A stretch of 64,000 nt of DNA from Hymenobacter gelipurpurascens (GCF_900187375.1 NZ_FYEW01000002.1:372001-436000); one strand, 5' to 3'; counted from the first letter of the stretch, positions 1 to 8,508 are shown. Program-made: numbers and translations. The notes: a model not told the origin generated them from the sequence alone.

Positions 1-1096
1 CTGGGCGAGCAGGACGCTGCTCTACATTCTGGCGAAGCTCACCAGACTGACGCGGCTCGCCAGCCACGCGGGGCTCACCCTGGCGCTGCTCCAGGCGTTC
101 CGTAAGCCGCTGCTGGCGCTGCAGTTCACGAGCGGCATACCGCTCTTCACGCCGCTGCTCGCGGCCTTCGCGGCCATCGGGGCGCACCACGGCCTCGCGC
201 TGGCCACCATCGCGCAGGGCGCGAGGGGCATCGTTGCGAAACTCCCGGGGCTGGTCCGTACGACCATCCGGGCGCGGCTCCCGGCCGTTCTGGCCGAACT
301 CCTGACGACCTTCGCGGGGCTCGCGCCCGTCGTTGCGGCCTTCGCGGCTGAAACGCTGCTCCCGACCATCGCGCAACGGCGCCGGCGCCGTTGGATCAAT
401 GGGGCGCAGCTCGCGGGGTAAACTCTGCGGTACAGCAACTGGAGCAACTGCCCCTTCCTGGCCTACGGGTGCAACTGGCACAGTTTCTACGGCTGGAGCT
501 GCACCTTCTATTGCAGCATCAGCCTGCAGGGTTTCAGCGCCATTAGCAGCGGGCATAGGCCGCCCGTTGCGGTCGGTGCGCTGGCGGCGCTCCGGGCGCT
601 GATATACTTTAATTGGGCGGTCAGAGCCGTTTTCGCTTGGAGCAGGCTCAGCCACCGCCACGGCAGGAGCTTCTACAAGCTCGGCCGCTACGGCGGGCTG
701 CTCGGCTACCACTCGTGCCACCGGCTCAGGTGCGAGGGCAATAGATGCTTCCACAACTGGTGCGGCTACAACCTCGGGAGCTACAGCGGCTGGTTTAGCC
801 ACTTTAGGAGCCGCAGCACGGGCCGGCCGTGGGGCCCGCGCAGGGCGGGCAGCCGGAGCAGCAGCTTCTGCCACTTCAGCTACGGGGGCAATATCCTCAG
901 TGGGCGCGCCAGACTTACCAGCAGCGGGTTTCACTTTTTTGGGAAGCTTGTCCTGCGGTGTAATAGCTTGTTGGTCCAGGATCTTGTAAATCAGATCCTG
1001 CTTACTGAGTTTTTTGAAGTTACCGACGTTCAGTTGTTCTGCAATTTCCTTTAGATCGGACAGCAGACGGTCCTTCAACTCTTCGATAGTGTACAT
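1..1096 (-). CDS. rho: Transcription termination factor Rho, N-terminal part (runs off the window)
   Basis: ATP-dependent RNA helicase that terminates transcription. Translation from the ATG at 1096 starts MYTIEELKDRLLSDLKEIAE and continues through the SAP-like Rho N-terminal domain (about residues 1-45, including KLSKQDLIYKILD). About 320 residues follow of Ala/Pro/Val-rich and then Arg/Glu/Gly/Asp-rich low-complexity sequence with many REGR, DGRE and PDGR units. No in-frame stop occurs down to base 2, so the RNA-binding and ATPase domains lie beyond the left edge. Bacteroidota Rho proteins are known to carry such long disordered insertions, whereas E. coli Rho (about 420 residues in total) has none. 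The identity rests on the N-terminal domain plus the linker. Other open frames across this GC-rich stretch are shadows of it. Confidence 0.93.
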   Translation of the reverse strand, partial: MYTIEELKDRLLSDLKEIAEQLNVGNFKKLSKQDLIYKILDQQAITPQDKLPKKVKPAAGKSGAPTEDIAPVAEVAEAAAPAARPARAPRPARAAAPKVAKPAAVAPEVVAAPVVEASIALAPEPVARVVAEQPAVAAELVEAPAVAVAEPAPSENGSDRPIKVYQRPERRQRTDRNGRPMPAANGAETLQADAAIEGAAPAVETVPVAPVGQEGAVAPVAVPQSLPRELRPIDPTAPAPLRDGREQRFSREGRNDGREPREGRQEFGQNGREPRPDGRTDQPREFRNDAPRALRDGGQREAVVRPDGREGREQRREERYAARELQRQQRLTERLEQRQGEPRVAGEPRQSGELRQNVEQRPARP

Positions 1097-1735
1097 ATAA
1101 GAAGCTGGGCGAAAAATCAGGCGGGGCACAAAGCCAAAATGGGGGAGGCAGCACGGGCCAATCCGGACACAAAGCCAACCGCAGAGGGTTGCGCAATCAA
1201 CAGGATTCTAGAGGAGAATACGGAGGGTGGTAGCGGGAGGCGCTGAAAATAGAGCGGACCGTACGCGAGAGTAAAAACTAACTGCGGGCCCGGTTTCAAC
1301 CGCCGGCTTGCTAACGCAATGTTAGGGTAATACGGGGGAACTGCCAAATCGGATACGGGAATTTTCTCCCCAGATTTTATCCGGTTTGTCCACTGTACGA
1401 TTTCCAGTAATTGCAGCCGCAATTTTCCGGGCAAACAACGCTAAACAACAGATTACCAGCCGTACAATTTATGGCGTAGGCCACTACTCCTGTGTTGCTA
1501 ACGCGTTGGTTTCCGATTTAAGTTTCAACCATCCAGGAAAACGAAAGCCTCGGCCAGCATGGTACAAACTGTATTTGTTGGTGATGCCCATCGAGGCACA
1601 AAAGAACACTAGCAGTTGGTCAGAACGGGCTCGTGCTACTGCTGTTCCAGCTCGCTTTCTACTGGCCTAGGCCTGTTAACGACGCGCAGGTTTCGCTTAA
1701 TCTGATTAATCTGCAACATCTGCGATTCATCTTCC
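1097..1735. other. Divergent intergenic region between rho and serS
   Basis: About 640 bases with no convincing gene. Short open frames on either strand lack a family signature and a ribosome-binding context. The region should hold the rho promoter (minus strand) and the serS promoter (plus strand). It also contains three copies of the TAGGCC/GGCCTA hexamer, near 1480 and 1665. Confidence 0.6.
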
Positions 1736-1743
1736 TACTTTTG
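1736..1743 (+). promoter_or_regulatory. Candidate -7 element for serS
   Basis: TACTTTTG matches the Bacteroidota -7 consensus TAnnTTTG and lies 28 bases before the serS ATG, giving a leader of about 20 bases. No clear -33 TTG was found at the usual spacing, so this is tentative. Confidence 0.4.
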
Positions 1744-1771
1744 CTCTTCCTAATCCGCGTTTTCTGCCGTT

Positions 1772-3046
1772 ATGCTGCAAGTTTCTGTATTGAGAGAGCA
1801 CACCGATGCGGTGCTGGCCGGTCTGGCCAAAAAGCATTATAAAACGGCCGAGGCCGACGTACAAGCCATTCTCGACCTGGACCAGCGCCGCCGCCAGCTC
1901 CAGACCGAGCACGACTCGGCGCAGGCGGAAGCCAACGACCTCGCCCGCCAGATTGGGGCCCTGATGAAATCTGGCGACAAGGCCGGCGCCGAAACCCTGA
2001 AGCTGCGCACCGCCGAGCTAAAGCAGCAAACCAAAGCCCACGCCGATGAGCTAGGCCAGGTGGAGTTTGCCCTGCAGCAGACGCTTTATAAGCTCCCGAA
2101 CCTGCCCCACAGCAGCGTGCCGGAAGGCCGCACCGCTCAGGACAATGAGGTAGTGCGCGAGGTAGGCCAGGTGCCCGAGCTGCCCGCCGATGCTCTCCCC
2201 CACTGGGAGCTCATCAAGAAGTATGATATCATCGATTTCGAGCTCGGCAATAAAATTACCGGCGCAGGCTTCCCGGTGTACAAAAAGCAGGGCGCCCGTT
2301 TGCAGCGCGCCCTCATCAACTTTTTCCTGGATGAGGCCCGCAACGCTGGCTACGATGAGGTGCAGCCGCCTATTCTGGTAAACGAAGCCTCGGGCTACGG
2401 CACAGGCCAGCTCCCCGACAAGGAGGGCCAGATGTACCACGATGCTCAGGACAACCTCTACTTGATTCCGACGGCCGAGGTACCGATTACCAACCTCTAC
2501 CGCGACGAGATTGTGGCGCCTGAGCGCCTGCCGATTCGCAATGCGGGCCACACGCCGTGCTTCCGCCGCGAGGCCGGCAGCTGGGGCGCCGATGTGCGCG
2601 GTCTTAACCGCCTGCACCAGTTCGACAAGGTAGAAATCGTGCAGATTGCGCATCCTGACCAGAGCTACACACAGCTGGAAGAGATGCTAGGCCACATTGA
2701 AGGCCTGCTGCAGAAGCTAGAGCTCCCCTACCGCGTGCTGCGCCTCTGCGGCGGCGACATGGGCTTTACCTCGGCCCTCACCTACGATCTGGAAGTATGG
2801 AGCGCCGCCCAGGGCCGCTGGCTGGAAGTGTCTTCTTGCTCGAACTTCGAGACGTACCAGGCCAACCGCCTGAAACTGCGTTTCCGCACCGAAAACGGCA
2901 AGACTCAGCTTTTGCACACGCTCAATGGTTCGGCCCTGGCGCTACCTCGTATTGTAGCGGCACTGCTGGAAAACAACCAGACGCCGGAGGGCATCCGCCT
3001 GCCGAAAGCGCTGCACTCCTATTGCGGGTTCGATACCATCGGCTAA
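1772..3046 (+). CDS. serS: Seryl-tRNA synthetase
   Basis: Charges tRNA-Ser with serine in the cytoplasm. The protein has 424 residues, normal for bacterial SerRS. The first ~100 residues form the long antiparallel coiled-coil arm that grips the variable arm of tRNA-Ser (DLDQRRRQLQTEHDSAQAEA). The class II catalytic core follows, with motif 2 (FRREAGSWGADVRGLNRLHQF region) and motif 3 (NGSALALPRIVAALLENNQ). The ATG at 1772 opens MLQVSVLREHTDAV, the expected SerRS N-terminus. The gene stands alone, followed by a strong hairpin terminator. It reads away from rho. Confidence 0.97.
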   Translation: MLQVSVLREHTDAVLAGLAKKHYKTAEADVQAILDLDQRRRQLQTEHDSAQAEANDLARQIGALMKSGDKAGAETLKLRTAELKQQTKAHADELGQVEFALQQTLYKLPNLPHSSVPEGRTAQDNEVVREVGQVPELPADALPHWELIKKYDIIDFELGNKITGAGFPVYKKQGARLQRALINFFLDEARNAGYDEVQPPILVNEASGYGTGQLPDKEGQMYHDAQDNLYLIPTAEVPITNLYRDEIVAPERLPIRNAGHTPCFRREAGSWGADVRGLNRLHQFDKVEIVQIAHPDQSYTQLEEMLGHIEGLLQKLELPYRVLRLCGGDMGFTSALTYDLEVWSAAQGRWLEVSSCSNFETYQANRLKLRFRTENGKTQLLHTLNGSALALPRIVAALLENNQTPEGIRLPKALHSYCGFDTIG

Positions 3047-3075
3047 TCGAAACAGGCCTAGGCCACTTATTCATA

Positions 3076-3117
3076 AAAGAGAAAGCCCGTCTCTGTGCAG
3101 AAACGGGCTTTCTCTTT
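3076..3117 (+). terminator. Intrinsic terminator after serS
   Basis: Perfect 15-bp arms at 3076-3090 and 3103-3117 (the right arm is ACGGGCTTTCTCTTT) around a 12-base loop, 30 bases after the serS stop. The right arm is T-rich, so the hairpin can act as a Rho-independent terminator. Confidence 0.8.
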
Positions 3118-3193
3118 GTCATTCCGAACGCAGGGAGGAATCTAGGTTAGCCCTAGGTCAGTCCTCAGATTCCTCCCTGCATTCAGAATGACA
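3117..3193. repeat. REP-like inverted repeat between serS and the UBP zinc-finger gene
   Basis: Arms of 27 bases at 3117-3143 and 3167-3193 match at 25 of 27 positions, starting TGTCATTCYGAAYGCAGGGA. The element lies between the serS terminator and the stop of the next, minus-strand gene. Its outer TGTCATT is shared with the arms of the element at 16966-17140, which suggests a family of mobile or REP-type hairpins rather than a simple terminator. Confidence 0.6.
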
Positions 3194-3217
3194 ATTTTCT
3201 TTTCTCGCTACTGCCTT

Positions 3218-3484
3218 TCAATATTCCGCCATCTCGCTATCCAGGTAGCACCAGGCCCACTGCTCGCCGGGCTCGGCCGAGGTGACGACGGGGTGCTGTG
3301 TGGCTCGGAAATGTTGAGTAGCGTGCTTGTTCTTGGATGAATCGCAGCAGCCTACGTGGCCGCAGGTCTGGCAGACCCGCAGATGCACCCATTGGTCGCC
3401 GAGGGCAACACATTCCGGGCAAATATGCTCCGCAGGAGCGGGCAGCAACGTTTTAACGACTTGAAGGTGAGTGCAGAGGGCCAT
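3218..3484 (-). CDS. Stand-alone UBP-type zinc-finger protein
   Basis: Small 88-residue protein made almost entirely of one ZnF-UBP domain. Candidate metal ligands are C4/H6, C22-x2-C25, C38-x2-C41, C46, H54, H58 and H64. In eukaryotes this domain binds the free C-terminus of ubiquitin. Small bacterial copies are common in Bacteroidota and Actinobacteria and have no agreed role; binding of a free peptide C-terminus or simple metal binding are both possible. The gene sits 29 bases downstream of the OsmC gene in the same direction and is probably co-transcribed with it. Confidence 0.85.
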   Translation of the reverse strand: MALCTHLQVVKTLLPAPAEHICPECVALGDQWVHLRVCQTCGHVGCCDSSKNKHATQHFRATQHPVVTSAEPGEQWAWCYLDSEMAEY

Positions 3485-3513
3485 AAACAGGTAAGCTTAG
3501 CGTGACGGTTTTT

Positions 3514-3969
3514 CTACTCTAGTAGCTTCGTGACAACGCGCAAGGTGCCACTGGTAAGTGTTTTCTGCACCGGGCATTTTTCGGAGATAGTATGCAGGCG
3601 CTGGCGCTGCTCAGCCGTAAGCGGGCCGTGCAACACCAGCTCTTTCTGCACCTCTTCCAGCATTTCCCCCGCCGACTCACACTTGTCGCAGTCGAGGCGA
3701 TGGACGCGTTGGTGGCGCAAATGCACCTCAATGCCCTCTAGAGGCCATTTTTTCTGGGTGGCGTAGATACGCAGCGTGATGGCCGTGCAGGCGCCCAGCG
3801 CCGAAAGCAGCAGATCATAAGGTGTGGGGCCTCTATCCTGGCCGCCTACCGCCACAGGTTCATCCACGAAATAGGTATGGGTACCAGCCTGAATTTCAGC
3901 CAACAGCGCTTCAGGGCCAACTTTCACTACTACGGAGGCAGCAACGGCAGGTGTTTGAGGATTCGACAT
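3514..3969 (-). CDS. OsmC/Ohr-family peroxide-reducing protein
   Basis: The 151-residue protein has the OsmC fold. Two redox cysteines are visible, C61 in the LGACTAITLR helix and C132 in EKCPVQKTL, the pair that reduces organic hydroperoxides in this family. An extra DCDKC (C94, C97) lies between them, as in the YhfA-like branch, and might bind metal or form a second disulfide. The N-terminus is cytosolic, with no signal peptide. It likely forms a two-gene unit with the downstream zinc-finger gene. The exact substrate cannot be read from the sequence. Confidence 0.88.
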   Translation of the reverse strand: MSNPQTPAVAASVVVKVGPEALLAEIQAGTHTYFVDEPVAVGGQDRGPTPYDLLLSALGACTAITLRIYATQKKWPLEGIEVHLRHQRVHRLDCDKCESAGEMLEEVQKELVLHGPLTAEQRQRLHTISEKCPVQKTLTSGTLRVVTKLLE

Positions 3970-4044
3970 ATATTCAATATAGGACCTTTGAAATTGAGTT
4001 CAGGAAATACAGCAACTCGAAGGTATTGTTTGCAACTTCTCTCT

Positions 4045-4080
4045 GGCCTAGGCCTACTGATATTCTGAGTGATAGGCCTA
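4045..4080. repeat. Dense cluster of the TAGGCC/GGCCTA hexamer
   Basis: Five overlapping or adjacent copies of GGCCTA or TAGGCC within 36 bases, in the gap between the OsmC gene and the lipoprotein gene. This is the densest cluster noticed of a hexamer that is abundant through the whole window. Confidence 0.7.
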
Positions 4081-4103
4081 CAAAGGGCGTATGCGCCCGC
4101 AAG

Positions 4104-4138
4104 AAGGGCCGCTCCTGCACCCAGCAGAAGCGGCCCTT
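4104..4138 (-). terminator. Hairpin terminator downstream of the 4162-4818 lipoprotein gene
   Basis: Perfect 10-bp arms AAGGGCCGCT (4104-4113) and AGCGGCCCTT (4129-4138) around a 15-base loop, just downstream of the minus-strand lipoprotein gene. A T-run follows on the plus strand too, so the element may work in both directions. Confidence 0.65.
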
Positions 4139-4161
4139 TTACCGATCAGGCGAGGTGCGCC

Positions 4162-4818
4162 TTACGATTTGATGGGGGTATAGGGAAATTTCTTGGAAGC
4201 ATTGCGCATCAGCACGTTTACCATGCCTTCCGTAGAGCTTCCTACCGAGCCAGCGGCTACGTAATCGTACTTCCAAAGCAGCTTACCCGCGTCCGACTCG
4301 TGAATATTCACGGTAATATTAGCCTGGTTGGTGGCACCCCACGCTCCTACCAATAGGCCTACGGCTACAGCAGCGCCGTCGCTCATGGGTTTGCTGGTCC
4401 GCACGCTGGTGGTCAATACGGCATCTACGCCCAAAATCTTGGCTAGCTCCTGTGGGGAGTGGCTCCGCAGCTCCTGGTACGGAATACCGCTTTCCCGCAG
4501 GATCGAGTTGGTTTTCATCACATCCTGAAACTGCACGGTGTAGCCGCGCTGGGTAGTGCGGCGCAGCAGCCAGGAGTAAATTTTGTCCTGAAAATCGGCG
4601 CCGCTTTGCTGCTCCAGCTGCAGCAATTGCTGCGCCGAAGTGTTGCGGGCCTGGTTGGGGCGCAGCTGCATCGTTACGGCAGCAGGCAGAATAGCAATGG
4701 TCTTATGCTTGGGAGCGTAGGCCCGGAAGTCCTGCGCCAGATAAATACTTGGGCCGCAAGAGGTCAGCCAAGCTGACAGCACAAGCATTAGCAAAAATCG
4801 GGAAGTAGAAATGCGCAT
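4162..4818 (-). CDS. Predicted outer-membrane lipoprotein, GNA1162/CsgG-like
   Basis: The start was placed at the ATG ending at 4818 because it opens a lipoprotein signal, MRISTSRFLLMLVLSAWLTSC, with lipobox LTSC. The longer open frame adds 33 unlikely residues. The mature part is about 200 residues and shows TIAILPAAVTMQL, an ILGVDAVLTTSVRTSKP stretch and a hydrophobic GAAVAVGLLVGAWG segment. The blend of 'KTIAILPA' with 'AKILGVDAVL' resembles lipoproteins of the GNA1162/DUF799 and CsgG-like group, which assemble at the outer membrane. That similarity is from memory of the pattern and the function is unknown. The hairpin at 4104-4138 ends the transcript. Confidence 0.75.
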   Translation of the reverse strand: MRISTSRFLLMLVLSAWLTSCGPSIYLAQDFRAYAPKHKTIAILPAAVTMQLRPNQARNTSAQQLLQLEQQSGADFQDKIYSWLLRRTTQRGYTVQFQDVMKTNSILRESGIPYQELRSHSPQELAKILGVDAVLTTSVRTSKPMSDGAAVAVGLLVGAWGATNQANITVNIHESDAGKLLWKYDYVAAGSVGSSTEGMVNVLMRNASKKFPYTPIKS

Positions 4819-4942
4819 ACAGTAAACGTAAGTGGAGTTAAATAGGACTTTGCCTGTTAGAATTGCAGCAATTTTACAACTTTGACAGGATAATTCTATT
4901 TTTTCCTCTCTTCCCACGAAACTTTTTATTCAACAATCCGTA

Positions 4943-5992
4943 CTACGCCGGCAAATCGAGGTTAAACTGAATGTCACGCATGCAGCGGAAGTGGCCCTGC
5001 GGACATTTCTCGTACCCGATTTTGGAGCATGGCCTACAGGCTAAGCCCTTCACCTCCAGCACCCGGAACTCCGTGCGGTAGGGGTACATGCCAAATTCCG
5101 GTACAGTGTTGCCCCACACGCTGTAGATTTCCTTACGGAAGGCAGCGGCAATGTGCATCAGGCCCGTATCGTGGCTCACGACAAACCGCGCCTGCCGCAC
5201 CAGAGAGGCCGATTGGTTGAGGGAGAACTTCCCGCAGGCGTTGAAGATGGTGGTGCGGGCAGACTGGCCTAGGGCAGCCGTAGCCGGAAAATAATAGGGG
5301 TTTTCGGGTATGCGGCCGGGTGCGGGCGGCGACACAGCCACCTGCTTCTCGAAGGCCAGCTCAATGATGTGGCCGGTGCTCTCGTCTTCTGGGCCACCCA
5401 GGAGCACCACTGGTTGCCGCAGCAGCCCGCACAGCTCAATGATGCGCTCCACTGGCAGGCGCTTGGTAGCGTGCTGGGCGCCAATGGCAAACGCCACGTA
5501 CCCGTGCTGAAACCCTGCGGGAAGCGTGGCCAAGTGAACTTCATCCTTAGCCGGAATGAAATAATCGAGGCCTAGGCCATCGTTTTTTACCCCTAAAGGA
5601 GCGGCTGCGGCCAGATATCGGTCCACGATGTGCACGCGGGGCATGGTGTCCAGCTTCAGGTTTACCAGGAGCCATTTGCGCCAGTTCAGCTTATCGAAGC
5701 TGGCCGATTTCACGCCGAGCTGCAGTTTGATGAGCGAAGTGCGCAGATTGTTGTGCAGATCGACGATAAAGTCAAACTTCTCCGCCTTCAGCTCCGCCAC
5801 CAGCTCTTTGAGGCCTCCGGTCAGGTAATGCCCTTTGTCTACGTGCGGGTTCGACTCGATGATGCCCCGGTAGGCCGGTTTAGTGGCCATATGCACCATC
5901 GCGCCGGGCACCTGCAGCTTCAGGCCACGGAGCACAGGCGTCGTCAGGACGATGTCGCCGATGGAGGAAAAGCGCAGAACGAGAATTTTCAT
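4943..5992 (-). CDS. Glycosyltransferase family 9 (heptosyltransferase-like)
   Basis: Transfers a sugar from a nucleotide donor, most likely to the inner core of lipopolysaccharide, at the cytoplasmic face of the inner membrane. The 349-residue protein starts MKILVLRFSSIGDIVLTTPV, the classic GT9 opening. The donor-site region FVVSHDTGLMHIAAAF and the C-terminal cysteine block CRPCSKIGYEKCPQGHFRC are typical of Bacteroidota GT9 enzymes. A second, diverged GT9 gene is at 15873-16916 with the same cysteine block. The donor sugar cannot be told from sequence. Confidence 0.92.
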   Translation of the reverse strand: MKILVLRFSSIGDIVLTTPVLRGLKLQVPGAMVHMATKPAYRGIIESNPHVDKGHYLTGGLKELVAELKAEKFDFIVDLHNNLRTSLIKLQLGVKSASFDKLNWRKWLLVNLKLDTMPRVHIVDRYLAAAAPLGVKNDGLGLDYFIPAKDEVHLATLPAGFQHGYVAFAIGAQHATKRLPVERIIELCGLLRQPVVLLGGPEDESTGHIIELAFEKQVAVSPPAPGRIPENPYYFPATAALGQSARTTIFNACGKFSLNQSASLVRQARFVVSHDTGLMHIAAAFRKEIYSVWGNTVPEFGMYPYRTEFRVLEVKGLACRPCSKIGYEKCPQGHFRCMRDIQFNLDLPA

Positions 5993-6076
5993 CGAAGGTG
6001 AAGGAACGCGAGCAAACCGGTATCAAGCGCCAACTGTGCTGACGCATGACACCGCCTTTATTTTTTACCGAACAGC

Positions 6077-7828
6077 CTACCCGAACAGGGAATCCTTGAA
6101 TTCCAGCGGGGGCTTGATGGTGGCTTTGCGCTGGGCAAAATACTCCGCTGCTTCCGCCGCCGACTTGGTGTTGAAGGTCATTTCCTTCGTTAGGCCACCC
6201 TTGCGACCCATAAACACGCCGTAGCGCATATCGGCATAGCCATTGGTGTGGTGGGCATCGGGGTTGATGCTGAGCATGACACCCTGCTCCAACGCGTAGT
6301 GCACCCAGCGCCAGTCCAGGTCAAGCCGCCACGGGTTGGCGTTGATTTCGATGATGACGTTGTGCTTTGCGCAGGCATCAATCACGGCCTTATGGTCGAG
6401 GGGGTAGCCTTCGCGGCGCAGTAGCAAGCGGCCAGTGGGGTGGCCTAGCATGGTGGTATAAGGGTTCTCAATAGCCCTGAGCACTCGCGTGGTGGCCTTG
6501 CGCTCATCCATGCGCAGGTTGCTGTGCACGGAAGCCACCACAAAATCGAAGGTTTCCAGCACGGTGGGCGTGTAGTCCAGCGAACCATCACTAAGGATGT
6601 CCGACTCGATGCCTTTGAAGATGCGGAAGGGCGCCAGTTCCTTGTTTAGCTCATCAATTTCGCGCTGCTGCTGGCGCACGCGCTCCGGCTGTAGGCCATT
6701 GGCATAGTGCGCCGCTTGCGAATGGTCGCAGATGCCGAGGTACTCGTAGCCGTTGTCGCGCAGGAATGTGGCCATTTCGCGTAGCGTGTGGCTGCCATCG
6801 GAGTAGGTGCTGTGGTTGTGCAGAGAGCCGCGCAGGTCGGCGTCTTCCAGCAGCCGGGGCAGCTTGTGCTCCTGGGCCAGCTTCAGCTCACCCAGGCCCT
6901 CGCGCATTTCGGGCTCTACATATTGTAGGCCGGCCTTCTCATAGATGCTGGCCTCCTGCTCAAACCGCTCCTTCTTTAGCAGCTGGCGCAACGTGGCCGG
7001 ACGGCCAGCGGGTACCTCGGCCAAGGCTTCCGAGAGGTGGGCTTCGGCGGCGGAGTGCAGGAAAAGCTGGTTGGTGAAATCGGCGGGCTTCACCAGTATC
7101 ACCTCTACTTTCAGGCCCGAAGGGGCCGCCGTTCCGCGCCATGCAAACGGCCCGGACCGGCGCGGGTCGGGCGTGAGGCCATCCAGGTGGCCTAGCAGCT
7201 CGTGAGCCGCATCGGGGTGCTGAGTGGCGGCTACCAGCGTAATGGTTTCTACGGTTTCGAGACGGCGGCGCACTTCCCCACCTACTGCTACCTGCTCGGT
7301 TTTCAGGGCTTCCTGCAGGCGCTTGGCCAGGTCTTCGGCGAGTTGCTCAGCCTGCGGATACAGGAGCTTGCCCTGGCTCTGGCTGGAGAATTCCAGCGCG
7401 GCCAGAATAGCGTCCTGGGTTTTCTTACCGAAGCCTTTCAACTTGCTTACCTCATCATTTTCGGCGGCTTCCCGCAGTTGCTCGGGGCCTTCTACGCCCA
7501 GCTCCTTCCACAAGGCCCGGATTTTTTTGGGCCCGATGCCTTTCACCTGCAGCAGCTCTACCACACCGGGGGGCGTGATGCTGAGCAGGCGCGTGAGCTC
7601 CTCGAAGGTGCCGGTATCCAGCATTTCGGCCACGCGGGCGGCGGCGGTTTTGCTTAGTCCGGTGCGGTCGGGCAGGCCAGTGCGCTCCACATCCGAAACC
7701 GGAAAGCTAAGCGCTTCCAAAGCACTGGCGGTACCTTCATAGGCCCGAATTTTAAACTGATTTTCGTCGTGCAGCTCCAGTAACTGAGCAGCCAGACGGA
7801 AGGCACGAACAAGGGCGCGGTTATCCAC
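6077..7828 (-). CDS. polX: PolX-family DNA polymerase/PHP phosphoesterase with degenerate polymerase site
   Basis: Family X polymerase fused to a PHP phosphoesterase domain, normally a base-excision-repair enzyme. The start was set at a GTG (7826-7828, VDNRALVRAF), because the longer frame adds a hydrophobic non-family stretch and a candidate -7 element lies inside it. In order: an 8-kDa-like domain, a helix-hairpin-helix (LLQVKGIGPKKIRALWKELG), a polymerase core, and a PHP domain from about residue 330 with H337/H339 (LHNHSTYSDG), D344 and NPDAHHTN. The polymerase metal ligands are missing: where PolX has D-x-D there is ETVETITLVA (T195, T197), and the third Asp is E242 (KVEVILV). It is probably a nuclease/phosphatase with a non-polymerising core. 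Confidence 0.9.
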   Translation of the reverse strand: MDNRALVRAFRLAAQLLELHDENQFKIRAYEGTASALEALSFPVSDVERTGLPDRTGLSKTAAARVAEMLDTGTFEELTRLLSITPPGVVELLQVKGIGPKKIRALWKELGVEGPEQLREAAENDEVSKLKGFGKKTQDAILAALEFSSQSQGKLLYPQAEQLAEDLAKRLQEALKTEQVAVGGEVRRRLETVETITLVAATQHPDAAHELLGHLDGLTPDPRRSGPFAWRGTAAPSGLKVEVILVKPADFTNQLFLHSAAEAHLSEALAEVPAGRPATLRQLLKKERFEQEASIYEKAGLQYVEPEMREGLGELKLAQEHKLPRLLEDADLRGSLHNHSTYSDGSHTLREMATFLRDNGYEYLGICDHSQAAHYANGLQPERVRQQQREIDELNKELAPFRIFKGIESDILSDGSLDYTPTVLETFDFVVASVHSNLRMDERKATTRVLRAIENPYTTMLGHPTGRLLLRREGYPLDHKAVIDACAKHNVIIEINANPWRLDLDWRWVHYALEQGVMLSINPDAHHTNGYADMRYGVFMGRKGGLTKEMTFNTKSAAEAAEYFAQRKATIKPPLEFKDSLFG

Positions 7829-7865
7829 GGGAAGTAGAGTAGAGGGCGGAAGGATGAGGGCCAGG

Positions 7866-7873
7866 CAAAGGTA
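7866..7873 (-). promoter_or_regulatory. Candidate -7 element for polX
   Basis: On the minus strand this reads TACCTTTG, matching TAnnTTTG, about 38 bases before the GTG at 7828. It lies inside the longer open frame (to 7924), which supports the shorter GTG start. No -33 element was recognised. Confidence 0.4.
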
Positions 7874-8041
7874 CGGGGCAAAGTTGTAGATTGGCGGCCG
7901 GTTGTTGCGGCGGTTACCCGCCAAGAAGTTGCTGCCGCGTCTTCAACACGCTCCGCTTACTAACGCAATCCGCTTTTTACCGTTATTCATCAGCTCAGGC
8001 TGTGGTCAAAAGCAGCTCCCAACCCACTACCTTCCTTCCGT

Positions 8042-8437
8042 ATGCGTGCCTTCACTCTCCTAGCCTGCCTAAGCGTTCTGCTCTTGGCCGCCACCTGCAA
8101 GCCCGATGCAAAAGCTGCCATCCAGCTGCAATTGCTGGAACGCACCTGGCTCCATGCCCACGAAGAAGACCAGGGCGACACTGTGGTGTACCGGCCGAAT
8201 ACCTACACCTTTCCGCCGTCGAGGGGCCGCACGGGCTTCGCCTTCGACCACAATGGCTTGTTCACGCAGTTCGATATTGCTCCTACCGATGGCATTGAGG
8301 GACACAAAGGCCGCTGGACCGCTGAAAACGACCACACCCTGCGCATCAGCCTCGATGACAAGAAAAGCCCCGATTATAAACTGGAACTGGTGTCGCTGAA
8401 AAACGACGTCCTGAAAGTGCGCCGCATAGATCTGTAG
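8042..8437 (+). CDS. Small lipoprotein, first of a tandem pair
   Basis: The 131-residue protein starts with a short lipoprotein-like signal (MRAFTLLACLSVLLLAATCK). The mature part of about 110 residues shows a TGFAFDHNGLFTQFDIAPTDG strand pattern followed by GRWTAENDHTLRISLDD and ends LKNDVLKVRRIDL. It resembles lipocalin-like or META-type small lipoproteins that carry an 'nG...W...' core, but no family was recognised. The gene 71 bases downstream encodes a clear paralog with the same end (SHDVLKARREE). The stop codon is part of a TAGGCCAC motif. Function unknown; probably outer-membrane attached. Confidence 0.75.
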   Translation: MRAFTLLACLSVLLLAATCKPDAKAAIQLQLLERTWLHAHEEDQGDTVVYRPNTYTFPPSRGRTGFAFDHNGLFTQFDIAPTDGIEGHKGRWTAENDHTLRISLDDKKSPDYKLELVSLKNDVLKVRRIDL

Positions 8438-8508
8438 GCCACTGCAACTTCTAACGCCAACCAAGCCTCCTGTATAGAAGGCTCTTATATTGTGACTTTC
8501 TTCCTGCT

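Noticed and set aside
22..447. Open frame on the minus strand with MLQLLYRR start
   Set aside because: It lies in a different frame across the low-complexity part of rho; the rho frame has the recognised N-terminus and no stop.
1117..1434. 105-codon minus-strand open frame upstream of rho
   Set aside because: No family signature, no ribosome-binding context and odd composition; probably chance in GC-rich DNA.
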